From Procambarus clarkii (Eukaryota; Arthropoda; Malacostraca; Decapoda; Cambaridae), in NCBI RefSeq assembly GCF_040958095.1, contig NC_091216.1, positions 3,086,149-3,150,148 of the forward strand: a stretch of 64,000 bases of DNA, in the 5' to 3' direction. Below the pieces are notes generated by a model. It worked only from the letters and a program-made list of their open reading frames with translations. It searched no databases and was not told the origin of the DNA. The position numbers were made by a program, and so were the translations under genes. Shown piece after piece: positions 37,209 to 46,431 of this stretch; the first letter of the stretch is position 1; every line of letters begins with the position of its first letter.

Positions 37209-37894
37209 TGTTCTTTTGTACTTTATCAGTCTGCAGTTTCAGGAAAGCAAGTCTGTCTACATACCGGTTGTAGTGCTTTATTACAGCTTCTTTTTCCTCT
37301 TCAGTCAGCACATCACCTGTCACCATTTCTTTAAATGTGTCACGGCGGAACCATCTGGGATGTGGCGTGCGCGGCCCGAGGCGGGCATCCACGTCCAGTT
37401 GAACTTCGTCACTATCACTACAATCGTCACTGGTTTCACTTTGTTCTTTACCACAATCACTTTCAACATTTCCACTACTGTATTCCTTCAAACAGAGTTT
37501 ATTAGACCCGGTATCAACATCTTGATCGTCATCACCATTAAAGTTCAGTGTCACTACGTTCATCATCAGGATCAGTTGCGCCATAATGCACATCGACAGC
37601 ACTATGCGTTTCTACGTGGAATAGTTTACCTCTGTTCATAGCGCACTGCGTTGATGAGGCTGGGGTGTGGGGAGCCGTGGTGGGAGAGCCCAGCTGGTGT
37701 GAGGGCTGGGACACCCCCTGCTGGGGTCTCCCCTGGGGTTCTGGCCGCATGGGAGCACATGGTGGTACCCCAGGTTGGTGTGGCCTGCCTTCAGTTATTA
37801 ATACTCTCACAGTTTCCTGAAGAGTGGTTATCATCGTCTTTTGGTGCATGAATTCCTTATTGTGTTCGGTTATCTGCTTGGTCAGGTTTTCCAC
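37195..37894 (-). pseudogene. LINE-C ORF1 C-terminal part
   Basis: Two overlapping frames: 37,894-37,538 (coiled-coil-like start ENLTKQITEHNKEFMHQK, then a Pro/Gln-rich stretch) and 37,602-37,195 (Asp/Ser-rich acidic segment ending KLQTDKVQKNNGGL). The split implies a frameshift at about 37,540-37,600. I see no zinc knuckle. Assignment to ORF1 rests on its position just upstream of, and overlapping, ORF2. Confidence 0.55.
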
Positions 37895-37905
37895 AATTTT
37901 GAGGA

Positions 37906-38112
37906 GTGATGTAAAACCCTGGTTTGTGCCTCGAAGAGGCTGCAGGATCCAGTAAGTTCAGTAGAACTTCGGTTTCAACTCCTTCAACGATGTCGTTGCT
38001 CAGTCGATTAAGGCAGCGTCTGGGATGCTCTCGGACGCAGGTTCGAGTCCTCGTCACGGCCCTTGTGGATTTGTTCATATGATGCATCACACAATTGTGA
38101 ATCCTGTGTGTA
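37906..38112 (+). mobile_element. tRNA-derived SINE monomer 1
   Basis: A leader TGTAAAACCCTGGTTTGTGC includes a hairpin AAGTTC-AGTA-GAACTT (37,951-37,966). It is followed by an A-box-like TCAGTCGATTAAGGCAG, B-box GGTTCGAGTCC (38,040), CACGGCCCTTGTGGATTTG and the tail ATGATGCATCACACAATTG...GTGTGTAA. This monomer defines the unit that is inverted in the foldback copies. It abuts LINE-C ORF1. Confidence 0.8.
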
Positions 38113-38380
38113 ATGAACTAAGGGCGAAGAGGGGAGAACGGCCTATTGACATAGCTCGAGTGCATGGGGGGAGTGAAGTAAAACCCTGGTTTGTGTCTCG
38201 GAGAGGCTGCAGGATCCAGTAAGTTCAGTAGAACTTCAGTTTCAACTCCTTTTACCATGTTGTTGCTCTTTCGATTAAGGCAGCGTCTGGAATGCTCTCG
38301 GACGCAGGTTCGATTCGTCGTCACGGCCCTTGTGGATTTGTTCATATGATGCATCACGCAATTGTGATTTCTATGTGTAA
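38113..38380 (+). mobile_element. Spacer and tRNA-derived SINE monomer 2
   Basis: After a 59-nt spacer (GCCTATTGACATAGCTCGAG, shared with 28,730 and 32,850), a second monomer in the same orientation runs from 38,172 to 38,380. It has a decayed B box (GGTTCGATTCG). It ends exactly where LINE-B begins (TAGCATAAAGTTCCGC), the recurrent insertion point. Confidence 0.75.
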
Positions 38381-39560
38381 TAGCATAAAGTTCCGCTTTG
38401 AAGACACTTGTCTCCGAAGTGAGGCGACACATAAGCACAGTCTGAAAAAACAACAGTAGCCTACACCGTCCGCAGACTTAGACCCATCGGTGAAGATGGA
38501 AACGGAGCGGGAGTGCGAAGAAAATTGTTCAAGGAAAAGGCATTTCAGAACCGTAGGAGGGGTAAAATCTTTAGTGATTTGGGTCAAGGATGTACAAAAC
38601 TTTGGAAGGGGGACTGAACGGGGGCAAGGAAGAAACAATACGAGGAGAAACATTAAAAATACGAGCGGAGAGAGAATCCTGTAAGCGAGATAGTCGGACA
38701 GAAAGAGGGAGGTGGTGAAGAGGAACAGGAACCACAGGACAGGTAAAAGTCAAAGTACGACAGAGGCGAGAGGAAGGATGTTGCAAAGACCGCGCCAGAC
38801 AGCAAAGACAGTAGCGATCACGGCGGTCCAGTAGAGATAGAAAGCCAATGTCAACATACAAGCTGAGGGGGGGGGGGGGGGTGGAGTCTAACGAAAGGCA
38901 CCAGAGCTGAGACGCAACCCAGTATGGTGCAAAAATCAAGACGGCAAAGAGTACGCTTACAGCGGACAGCCTGAGCATAGTCCACATTCCACCAAGGAAT
39001 GCACTTCCGCGTTCCCCGAGAGGAAGAGCGAGGAATAGAGTGAAGGGAAGTGGCGAAGACAGCGTCATGAAAAAGGAGGAGGACGCAAGGGAGAGGCAGA
39101 ATGGAGAGGTCGGAGATAGTAGCACAGAGGGTAAAGAGGCGCCAGTCAGCCTTGGCAAACCGCCACCTAGGGAAGGAGAGGGAAGGGTGAAAAGAGTAAA
39201 AGAGTAACAAGGACGGGAAAATGATCACTGCCATGGAGGTCATCAAGAATCCGCCACTCAAAATCCAAGATGACGAGCAAAGAGAAAGATCAAGACAGGA
39301 AAGGGTGCGAGTCCGAGTCCAAATGAGTGGGTTCACCAGAATTCAGAAGAGACAAGGAAGAAGAGGATGAACGGTTCGAGAAGGCAACCCCGGGTGTTTA
39401 TCAGCCCATCACCCCAAAGGGTATGAGGACAATTTAAATTACCCAGCAGGAGCACAGGCTCCGGCAAGGAGTCCAGTAGAAACAGGATCGGGAAGAAAAA
39501 GCCGGTCATTTGGGGAGAGATAAATGAAACCGTGTACCATTTACGCACAAAGACACGGGC
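38381..39560 (-). pseudogene. LINE-B endonuclease and RNase H pieces, fused
   Basis: Minus strand: an endonuclease segment with LLGNLNCPHTLWGDGLINTRG (GDFN changed to GNLN) and later RKCIPWWN (39,548 to about 38,950). The RT palm is absent; thumb sequence (LARSLQHPSSRL) follows, then the RNase H start SVSIFTDGSKSADGVGYCC (about 38,490). The copy is thus internally deleted. A G run (38,868-38,881) lies near the join. It carries many frame breaks. Confidence 0.7.
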
Positions 39561-40040
39561 AGCAGAATAAACCTTGTGTAAAGCTCAATGGATGGAAAAA
39601 CAAAGAGGCGATGGAAAAAGTAAGAGGACGAAGGGAACATCGGAATCAAGAAGAAGAGTTATAGGGAGGAGAGGGGTAGGGGGAGGGGGAGAGGAGAAAT
39701 ATATAGCCACAGAAGCCACACATGCCCCATTACTTCACTATCTTCTGGAATGTGAAGCAACCAATGACCTTAGAAGAGCTTTAAGAGTTCCTGAATCATG
39801 TAGTGGCCACCCTGAAGCCATCAACACAGCCACTCTCCTGGTCAACAAAGGTGTCCAGCAGACACCTTCCTGCTGGACACCCTCATAAAGACTGTGAAGC
39901 AGTATCCTCCCCCACGATAACAGCTTGATGGTTAAATGCAACCTCAGAACACTGGGAAAAAAAAGAAAAAATTGTACCACTTGCGGGCTATTCATGCCCG
40001 TGCCACCTCTTGGGTGGCTTAATCTTTATCAATCATTACA
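39561..40040 (+). mobile_element. LINE 3' terminus (plus strand)
   Basis: From about 39,706 the reading THAPLLHYLLECEATNDLRR is the H...HYLLEC part of a post-RNase H Cys/His motif. A 3' UTR ends with two hairpins (GGGC-TATTCAT-GCCC and GCCACC-TCTT-GGGTGGC, about 39,984-40,019) and an ATCA-rich tail (40,022-40,040). It is a 5'-truncated insertion of an I-type LINE other than LINE-B or LINE-C. 39,561-39,705 is unassigned. Confidence 0.65.
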
Positions 40041-40680
40041 TGCCCCAGGCAGTAACACCCACCTGGACGAGCACCAAGCATCGGCTCCTGGAGAGACAAA
40101 GGGCCAAAAATGAAATTAGAAGTTGAGGGCAAGGAAATTGGCGTAATATACACGAATGTTCCACTGAAGAAAAGAAATTGACAAAAAGAGAAAGGATAGC
40201 AATGAAGAAACAAATGTGAAAAAGGAACACAGCACGTTAAAGAAGCTCAGGGTCAGGATCAGCAAAGTCAGGGTTAGGGGGCATGGGTGGTAAACTGAGT
40301 AAAGAGGGAGGGAAGGGAGCGGGAGGACAGACAAGAGGAGGACGAGCAGGGTCCGGAGGAGGGGAAACCGAGAGGGGCGGTCAAAGATAGACACAGAGGA
40401 TGCTGTGTTGTGACCTAGACACAGAAGGCGCAGAAAGAGGGGAGCGCACCTCAGCAAGGGAGAGAAGCGGAGGCCAAAGAAACCTCCACAGCTGGAACAA
40501 AACCGTTTTTGCTGGAACCTCCACAGCTGGAACAAAACCGAAACAAAACAGCTGAAACCTCCACCGTTTCGGTGGGTCGTTACCACCGAAACGGGAGGGG
40601 ACGGAATGATTGAGTCAGAGATATGGGGCGAAGAAGCGAAGTCTTCTTACCAACCAGGGAGGAGGAAGGAGACTGTTTCA
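40041..40680 (-). pseudogene. LINE-B ORF1 3' part
   Basis: Homologous to 28,970-29,230 (shared CTCAGGATCAGGGTCAGCAA-like block and Pro/Ser-rich coding on the minus strand). A local duplication (GCTGGAACAAAACCG, about 40,493-40,548) breaks it. No intact frame. Confidence 0.6.
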
Positions 40681-41758
40681 GCCAGGCTTTTGCTGAAAGG
40701 CCGGCTGAAATAAACCAGGGCAGCCATGGAGGCCGAGCGCGGGCCTGTGCAGGAAGGGTTCGTCGTTCCCAGCGGTGCTCCCCCTTTTCAACAGGGAAGT
40801 CCTACTACATTGTCCTTTCTCCCACACTGGTGCTAAGACCCCATTCCTCCTATCGCCCCAGCCTAGACACCCAACCATCCACTCAGGGTGACCCCTCACG
40901 GGCGACCCCTCCAGCAGGCGGTCCGATGGCTCACAAGGCCCCTAATGTGGTGCCCTTCTGCACGTATACCACCCAAAGAGGGGGCAAAGGCTACCCTCAC
41001 ACGTCTCAGGGAGGTGTACATGAGCCCCTCACCACGACAAACGGCAAGGAGACACCACGGAGGGGTAATTCATGTGTAAAGTAAAAAAAAAATATCGCTA
41101 AATGTTATATGGTTAATTAACGGTAAATAAATATATATGATACACAAATTTAAAGAACTGGGCGTGACTAGCTTGAGCTGCCACATCCCATTTAGGGCAT
41201 TTACTGCAATAAACCTCAATGAAATCTCAGTTATGTTGAAATGTTGCTGAAAAATGACACCAAATAAAATTATAGTGGATAATCACACACTTAGTTAAGC
41301 CATTGCTAAGGTTTCATATTTAATACTACTAACCAAATACATTTTTACATGCTAGGTAACTATGATTAATCTTAAGTTTAATTAGGACTGAGTTGAATTT
41401 ATACCTTTACAGAAGTCAAAATTTATTCTTTAGTTCCTCCCCACCTCACTCCCCTAAACAATTCTCCATAGGACTTTATAGAACCTTTACTTGCCCCATC
41501 CTGGAGAGGGGGTGGAGAGAATGGTCACCCACCACAATATATCAGGCAACACTGACGTTCCACGCTCACGGCTAACAGTTGTGTGAAATTTCAACCTTCA
41601 GCACTTAATGTAAACATTCTAACGTCTTCGACGTTTTTAGAGATTCATAAATATACACGTCGCTAGCTATCGTTTCCGCCCATGCTGCCTCATGCCGCCC
41701 TGTTCTAGTTGGGAGGAGGAGGGGAGAGGGAAAGCCAGCCAGACTACCCATAGATGAA
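40681..41758. other. Unassigned region and 3' flank of the homeobox gene
   Basis: 40,681-41,090 has open frames of about 150 codons but no recognisable domain. 41,091-41,758 is AT-rich and lies downstream of the homeobox stop; on the minus strand it contains AATAAA at 41,427-41,422, about 330 nt past the stop, a plausible poly(A) signal for a 3' UTR. Confidence 0.45.
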
Positions 41759-42510
41759 CTAGAGATTGTCTACAGGCTGGTTAGTGTTGCTTTCCTCGTG
41801 TCGTAACTCATTTGTCCGATCTGTTGCGATTGAGGGTATATGCAACAGAGGGTAGGGAGGGTACTCTTGTAGGGGCAGTGGGCATGGCATGAGCAAGTTG
41901 TATTGATACTCATAATGACCTTGTCCCATCAATTGCATGTCGCGCATGCTGACGGCGGGAGAGAAGTTAGTGGGCGCCATGTAGTGGGGCGTGGGTCCAT
42001 GGTGTCCCGTCATGGAGGCGACCATACCGGATCTGTTGTGCTGATTGGGTCCGCTGTAGTTGCTAGGGAAGTAGTGAAGAGCTTCTTGTAGGTGCTGAGG
42101 ACTGGACACTCCCGACCCGTGTGACGACTGCTGATGACCCCCGCAGGGAATCTGGTTGGCTTCAGAGAGGGAGTTTACTTCGCCTGAAGGGGATGCAGTT
42201 GGCATAGACAGAGTAGGCGATGCACACGGTGAACTGGGGATCTCTTTGAATATTTTCTCGGATTTCTGCTTCTTATACTTCATCCGACGGTTCTGAAACC
42301 ATACCGTGATCTGCCGTTCAGACAGGCTGAGCGACGCCGCAATTTTTATCCGCCTTGCCCGACACAGGTACCTTTTGAAACGGAACTCTTTCTCCAGTTC
42401 GACAAGCTGAGTTGAAGTGTAGACCGTGCGTGCTCTTCTAGCACAACCGCCTCCGGGCAGGGCAGCAGGGGTGGCGTTCAATCCTGCAGCAGTGCTGCTG
42501 ACCTCGTAAT
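41759..42510 (-). CDS. Hox3: Hox3/zen-like homeobox gene, homeodomain exon
   Basis: The 3' coding exon of a Hox-class transcription factor. A splice acceptor (TTAGCTTCTCCACAG, AG at 42,512-42,511) precedes the exon, which begins with the last two bases of a split codon; there is no ATG here. The homeodomain (about 42,442-42,263) reads [37 protein letters not shown] and [20 protein letters not shown], with invariant Trp48, Phe49, Asn51 and Arg53. [12 protein letters not shown] plus MKYKK fit Hox3 better than Hox2/pb. Positions usually fixed in Hox proteins are changed (Asn23 to Lys, Pro29 to Ala, Glu33 to Lys, Lys46 to Thr, Ile47 to Val), as in derived zen-type Hox3. The tail is Ser/Pro/Tyr/Met-rich and ends [12 protein letters not shown]. 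The YPWM motif should be in the upstream exon, which I do not see. Confidence 0.85.
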
Positions 42511-42899
42511 CTGTGGAGAAGCTAACAATAATGACTAATGCACAGCTTTGTTACAACCACTTTTAATGATGTGGTTCTCTGTCCTAGCACCTATTAAGGT
42601 GCGCCATAATTAAAACAATAACAATGCAAGAAATCACGAATTTTAATAAGTAGAAACGCCGAACTAAAAATAGCATTTCACATTAAGACCAACCTTAATG
42701 AAGTCAACAATTCAATTTTTTTATTTAGATTTTACTAGAAACCTGCCGTCTTTCTGTAATTACCACTTTCGGTCTACTCGGCCATTATTCATACAAGAAT
42801 TTTCAATTATTTGCTCACAAATTATTCACCATTCAAGTCTTTACTTAATTTACAATGAACTGTGATGTGGAGTCACCTTTATTACTTTAAGTATAGTAT
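42511..42899 (-). other. Intron of the homeobox gene (3' end)
   Basis: AT-rich, non-repetitive sequence immediately upstream of the acceptor; the tract CATTAGTCATTATTGTTAGC could hold the branch point. The intron's other end is not visible and may be beyond the window. Confidence 0.6.
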
Positions 42900-43556
42900 A
42901 AGTTGATAGTGGTAAGGATTGTGATGTTGTGTACCTTGACTTTAGCAAAGCTTTTGATACAGTGCCACATGAAAGACTGACTAAAAAAATAGAGGCTCGT
43001 GGTATTGGGTGTGCTATATTAAGTTGCATTAGGGCATGGCTATTCCAAAGGAAACAGAGTTAGTATAAATGGGGTTAAGTTAGAGTGGGATAATGTTAGT
43101 GGAGTACCTCAAGGCTCTGTCCTGGGACTCTGTTGTTAATAATATGTATAAATGATTTATATTCAGGTTTGAGTAGCAACATTTGCAAATTTGCCGATGA
43201 TACAAAAATCGCTAGGGAAATTAACACAGAAGACTCACTATCAATGATGATCAAGTTGATCAAAATAGGGAAATTTTGAAATGGTCAAAAGATTGGCAGA
43301 TGCAGTTTAATGCTGATAAATGTAAAGTTCTGAGGCTAGGTAATGATGATAGAGTTACAAGATACGAGCTAGATGGTGCTTAGATTGCGAATGGGATCTG
43401 GGAATTATGATTAGTAAGAATTTAAAACAAAAGGATCAATGCATGAATGTTTGTAATAAGGCAAATAGGACACTGGGATTTATTAATCGAAGCGTTAGTA
43501 ACAAGACACCTGGTGTGGTTCTTCAGCTATATCTTGCTCTGGTTAGGCCCCATTTG
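42900..43556 (+). mobile_element. Degraded CR1 RT fragment
   Basis: Plus-strand CR1 from the motif A region ([14 protein letters not shown] equivalent) to the thumb. It has many small deletions, for example in motif B and before the FADDTKI equivalent. It is older than the copies that follow, and no frame is open. Confidence 0.85.
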
Positions 43557-44195
43557 AGGTTTGTTGTGTAGTGTGGACGAGTGGTGGGAAGAGGAGACGT
43601 GAGCAGTGTCAAATGCAATTGGAAATATGATATATCATAGATCACTGGGAAGAGAAGAGGACAGAAAGCGTTGATGCTGACGAACAGCTAGAAAAGCCTC
43701 GTCAACTTGCAAGGAGGTGGCATGAATAAGTTCTTGAAGAAGACGGCGGGCATGTTCAGGAAAAGGAGATCCCGAAGTGCTGAACAGGAGAAAGTTCAGG
43801 CAGGAGGCAAACCAGGAGCCCCCCTAATAGTTGACAAATAGGGAACTTGATCAGCTTGAAGACAGTCTTTAAGAAACCTGAGCTGGTTCTTTCGACGTTT
43901 GGCGGCAAGAAAGGAACTTTCGAAGGCGCGAAAAGGCTGTTTAAATGAAGGTCGAAGAAATTAAACAGAGTAAGACGCTTACGTGTAGTATCCATATGCA
44001 GGCGATATGTCACAATAACGTGACTGAAGTATGTTGATCAGACCACACACTAGAAAGTGAAGGGACGACAACGTTGCTGTTCGTCCTGGACTATTCTAAA
44101 GTCGATTGTGATGAGGATGTAGATGCAGGCAATAAATAGGTAAGAGAGAGAGGTGAGGAGCAAAGTAAGGTGTAGTAGAAAAGATTGAAGTAGGA
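43557..44195. repeat. Unassigned, with a dispersed repeat
   Basis: 43,985-44,115, read in reverse, matches 63,833-63,950 (GTGTGTGGTCTGATCAACAT, a GTCCAGGACG start, and CATCGCCTGCATA-like end). It is probably a small dispersed element. The rest is non-coding and not recognised. Confidence 0.5.
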
Positions 44196-44395
44196 ATAAG
44201 AACTGCAGAAGGCCTATTGGCCCATACGAGGCAGCTCCTATTAGCTGCCTCGTATGGAAGCTAATAGGAGCTGCCATAGTTTTGTTCATTAGTTTTTAAT
44301 AGGCAGCTAATAGTTTTGGTCGCCGTACTATAGAATGGATATAAATTCACTTGAACGTGTCAAGCGTAGGATGACTAAGTTTATTCCCCAAATTA
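44196..44395 (+). mobile_element. CR1 3'-end foldback and short plus fragment
   Basis: 44,203-44,280 contains the CR1 UTR twice in opposite orientations (GGCAGCTCCTATTAGCTGCC and GCTAATAGGAGCTGCC), a small snap-back. 44,312-44,395 is a plus CR1 fragment (TATAGAATGGATATAAATTC, then AGGATGACTAAGTTTATTCC). Confidence 0.75.
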
Positions 44396-45853
44396 AGAAC
44401 ATAAGAACAAAGGTAACTGCAGAAGGCCTATCGGCTCATACGAGGCAGCTCCTATCTATAACCACCCAATCCCACTCATATACTTGTCCAACCACTTGAA
44501 ACAATCGAGAGACCCCACCTCCACCACACTACGCGGCAATTGGTTCCACAAATCAACAACCCTGAAACCGAACAAGTATTTACCCAAGTCTTTCCTAAAT
44601 CTAAGCTTATCCAATTTACACCCATTGTTTCGTGTTCTGTCTTGTGTTGATATTTTTAATACCCTATTAATATCCCCCCTGTTATGTCCATTCATCCACT
44701 TGTAAACCTCTATCATGTCACCCCTAACTCTTCGCCTTTCCAGTGAATGCAACTTAAGCTTTGTTAATCTTTCTTCAAATGAAAGATTTCCAATTTGAGG
44801 AATTACCTTAGCCAAGTGAATTTATATCCATTCTATAATACGGCGACCAAAACTGAACTGCATAATCTAAATGGGGCCTAACCAGAGCAAGATATAGCTT
44901 AAGAACCACACCAGGTGTCTTGTTACTAACGCTTTGATTAATAAATCCCAGTGTCCTATTCGCCTTATTACGAACATTCATGCATTGATCCTTTTGTTTT
45001 AAATTCTTAGTAATCATAACTCCCAGATCCCTTTCGCAATCTCAACACCATCTAGCTCGTATCTTATAACTCTATTATCATTACCTAGCCTCAGAACTTT
45101 ACATTTATCAGCATTAAACTGCATTTGCCAATCCTTTGACCATTTCAAAACCCTATCTAGATCAACTTGAAGTGATAGAGAGTCCTCCTCCGAATTAATT
45201 TCCCTACCGATTTTCGTATCATCGGCAAATTTGCAAATGTTGTTACTCAAACCTGAATCTAAATCATTTATATATATTATAAACAACAGAGGTCCCAGGA
45301 CAGAGCCCTGAGGTACTCCACTAACAACATTATCCCACTCTGACTTAACCTCATTTATACTAACTCTCTGTTTCCTTTGGAATAGCCATGCCCTAATCCA
45401 AGTTAATATAGCACCCCCAATACCATGAGCTTCTATTTTTTTAATTAGTCTTTCATGTGGCACTGTATCAAAAGCTTTGCTAAAGTCAAGGTACACAACA
45501 TCACAATCCTTACCACTATCAACTGACTCAACTATGCTGGAATAAAAAGTTAGCAAATTTGTTAAACATGAACGGCCATTTGTAAAACCATGTTGCGACT
45601 CATTTATTAATTTATGTTTTTCAAGATGGAGACGAATTGTATTTGCAATTATTGATTCAAGTAACTTTCCAACAATAGACGTTAGGCTAATTGGTCGATA
45701 GTTTGACGCAAGTGATCTATCTCCTTTCTTAAAAATTGGTACCACATTGGCTACCTTCCATGACTCTGGCACTTTGCCTGACTCTATTGATTTATTAAAT
45801 ATGGTAGACAGTGGCTCGGAAAGCTCCTCTTTGCATTCTTTAAGCACCCTCAT
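44396..45853 (-). pseudogene. CR1 reverse transcriptase copy (minus, older)
   Basis: The 3' octamer tail sits at 44,397-44,408. RT coding runs from RVLKECKEEL (45,853) through NYRPISLTSIVGKLLE, motif A ([18 protein letters not shown]), motif B ([20 protein letters not shown]), motif C (FADDTKI) and the thumb. Frames break near 45,040 (the CERDLGVMI region is lost), 44,880 and 44,815. It has unique substitutions (for example NTIRLHLEKHKLINE), marking an older branch than the near-identical copies downstream. The 5' end is truncated at the RT fingers. Confidence 0.9.
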
Positions 45854-45869
45854 TTATTTTTTGATTATG

Positions 45870-46431
45870 TAAGTTATGATTAGTAAGAATTTAAGTTATG
45901 ATTAGTAAGAATTTAAAACAAAAGGATCAATGCATAAATGTTCATAATAAGGCAAATCGGACACTTGGATTTATTAATCGCAGCGTTAGTAACAAGACAC
46001 CTGGTGTGATTCTCAAGCTATATCTTGCTCTAGTTAGGCCCCATTTAGATTATGCAGTTCAGTTTTGGTCCCCATATTATAGAATGGATATAAATTCACT
46101 TGAACGTGTCCAGCGTAGGATGACTAAGTTAATTCCCCAAATTAGAAATCTTTCATATGAAGAAAGATTAACAAAGCTTAAGTTGCATTCACTGGAAAGG
46201 CGAAGAGTTAGGGGTGACATGATAGAGGTTTACAAGTGGGTGAATGGACATAACAAAGGGGATATTAATAGGGTATTAAAAGTATCAACACAAGACAGAA
46301 CACGAAACAATGGGTATAAATTGGATAAGTTTAGATTTAGGAAAGACTTGGGTAAATACTGGTTCAGTAACAGGGTTGTTGATTTGTGGAACCAATTGCC
46401 GCGTAACATTGTGGAGGTGGGGTCCCTCGAT
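45870..46431 (+). mobile_element. CR1 C-terminal fragment leading into the tandem units
   Basis: Begins with a 20-bp direct duplication (GTTATGATTAGTAAGAATTT, 45,871 and 45,895), then the RT thumb coding to ...GGGGTCCCTCGAT (46,431), where sequence jumps back to the RT fingers (TTCATGTTTAACAAATTTG). The GTGGGTGAATGG variant matches tandem units 1 and 2. Confidence 0.85.

Larger units (their letters stand above)
32878..37905 (-). mobile_element. LINE-C, nearly full-length RNase H-type LINE
   Basis: Minus strand: ORF1 C-terminal part (37,894-37,195), endonuclease (37,208-36,459), RT (35,981-34,740), RNase H with Cys/His motif (34,666-33,244), then a 3' UTR to 32,878 ending in a UUCG-loop hairpin and an (AATC)n-like tail. 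A 243-bp SINE (36,216-36,458) interrupts ORF2 between endonuclease and RT. Domain order and RNase H indicate the I group. There are only a few frame breaks, so it is younger than LINE-B. The 5' end abuts a tRNA-derived SINE at 37,906. Confidence 0.85.

Noticed and set aside
40623-41084. A 153-codon plus-strand ORF
   Set aside because: It has no recognisable domain, an overlapping ORF lies on the other strand, and its start lies in LINE-B debris.
41903-42091. ORF on the plus strand inside the homeobox exon
   Set aside because: It is antisense to a clearly conserved coding exon.
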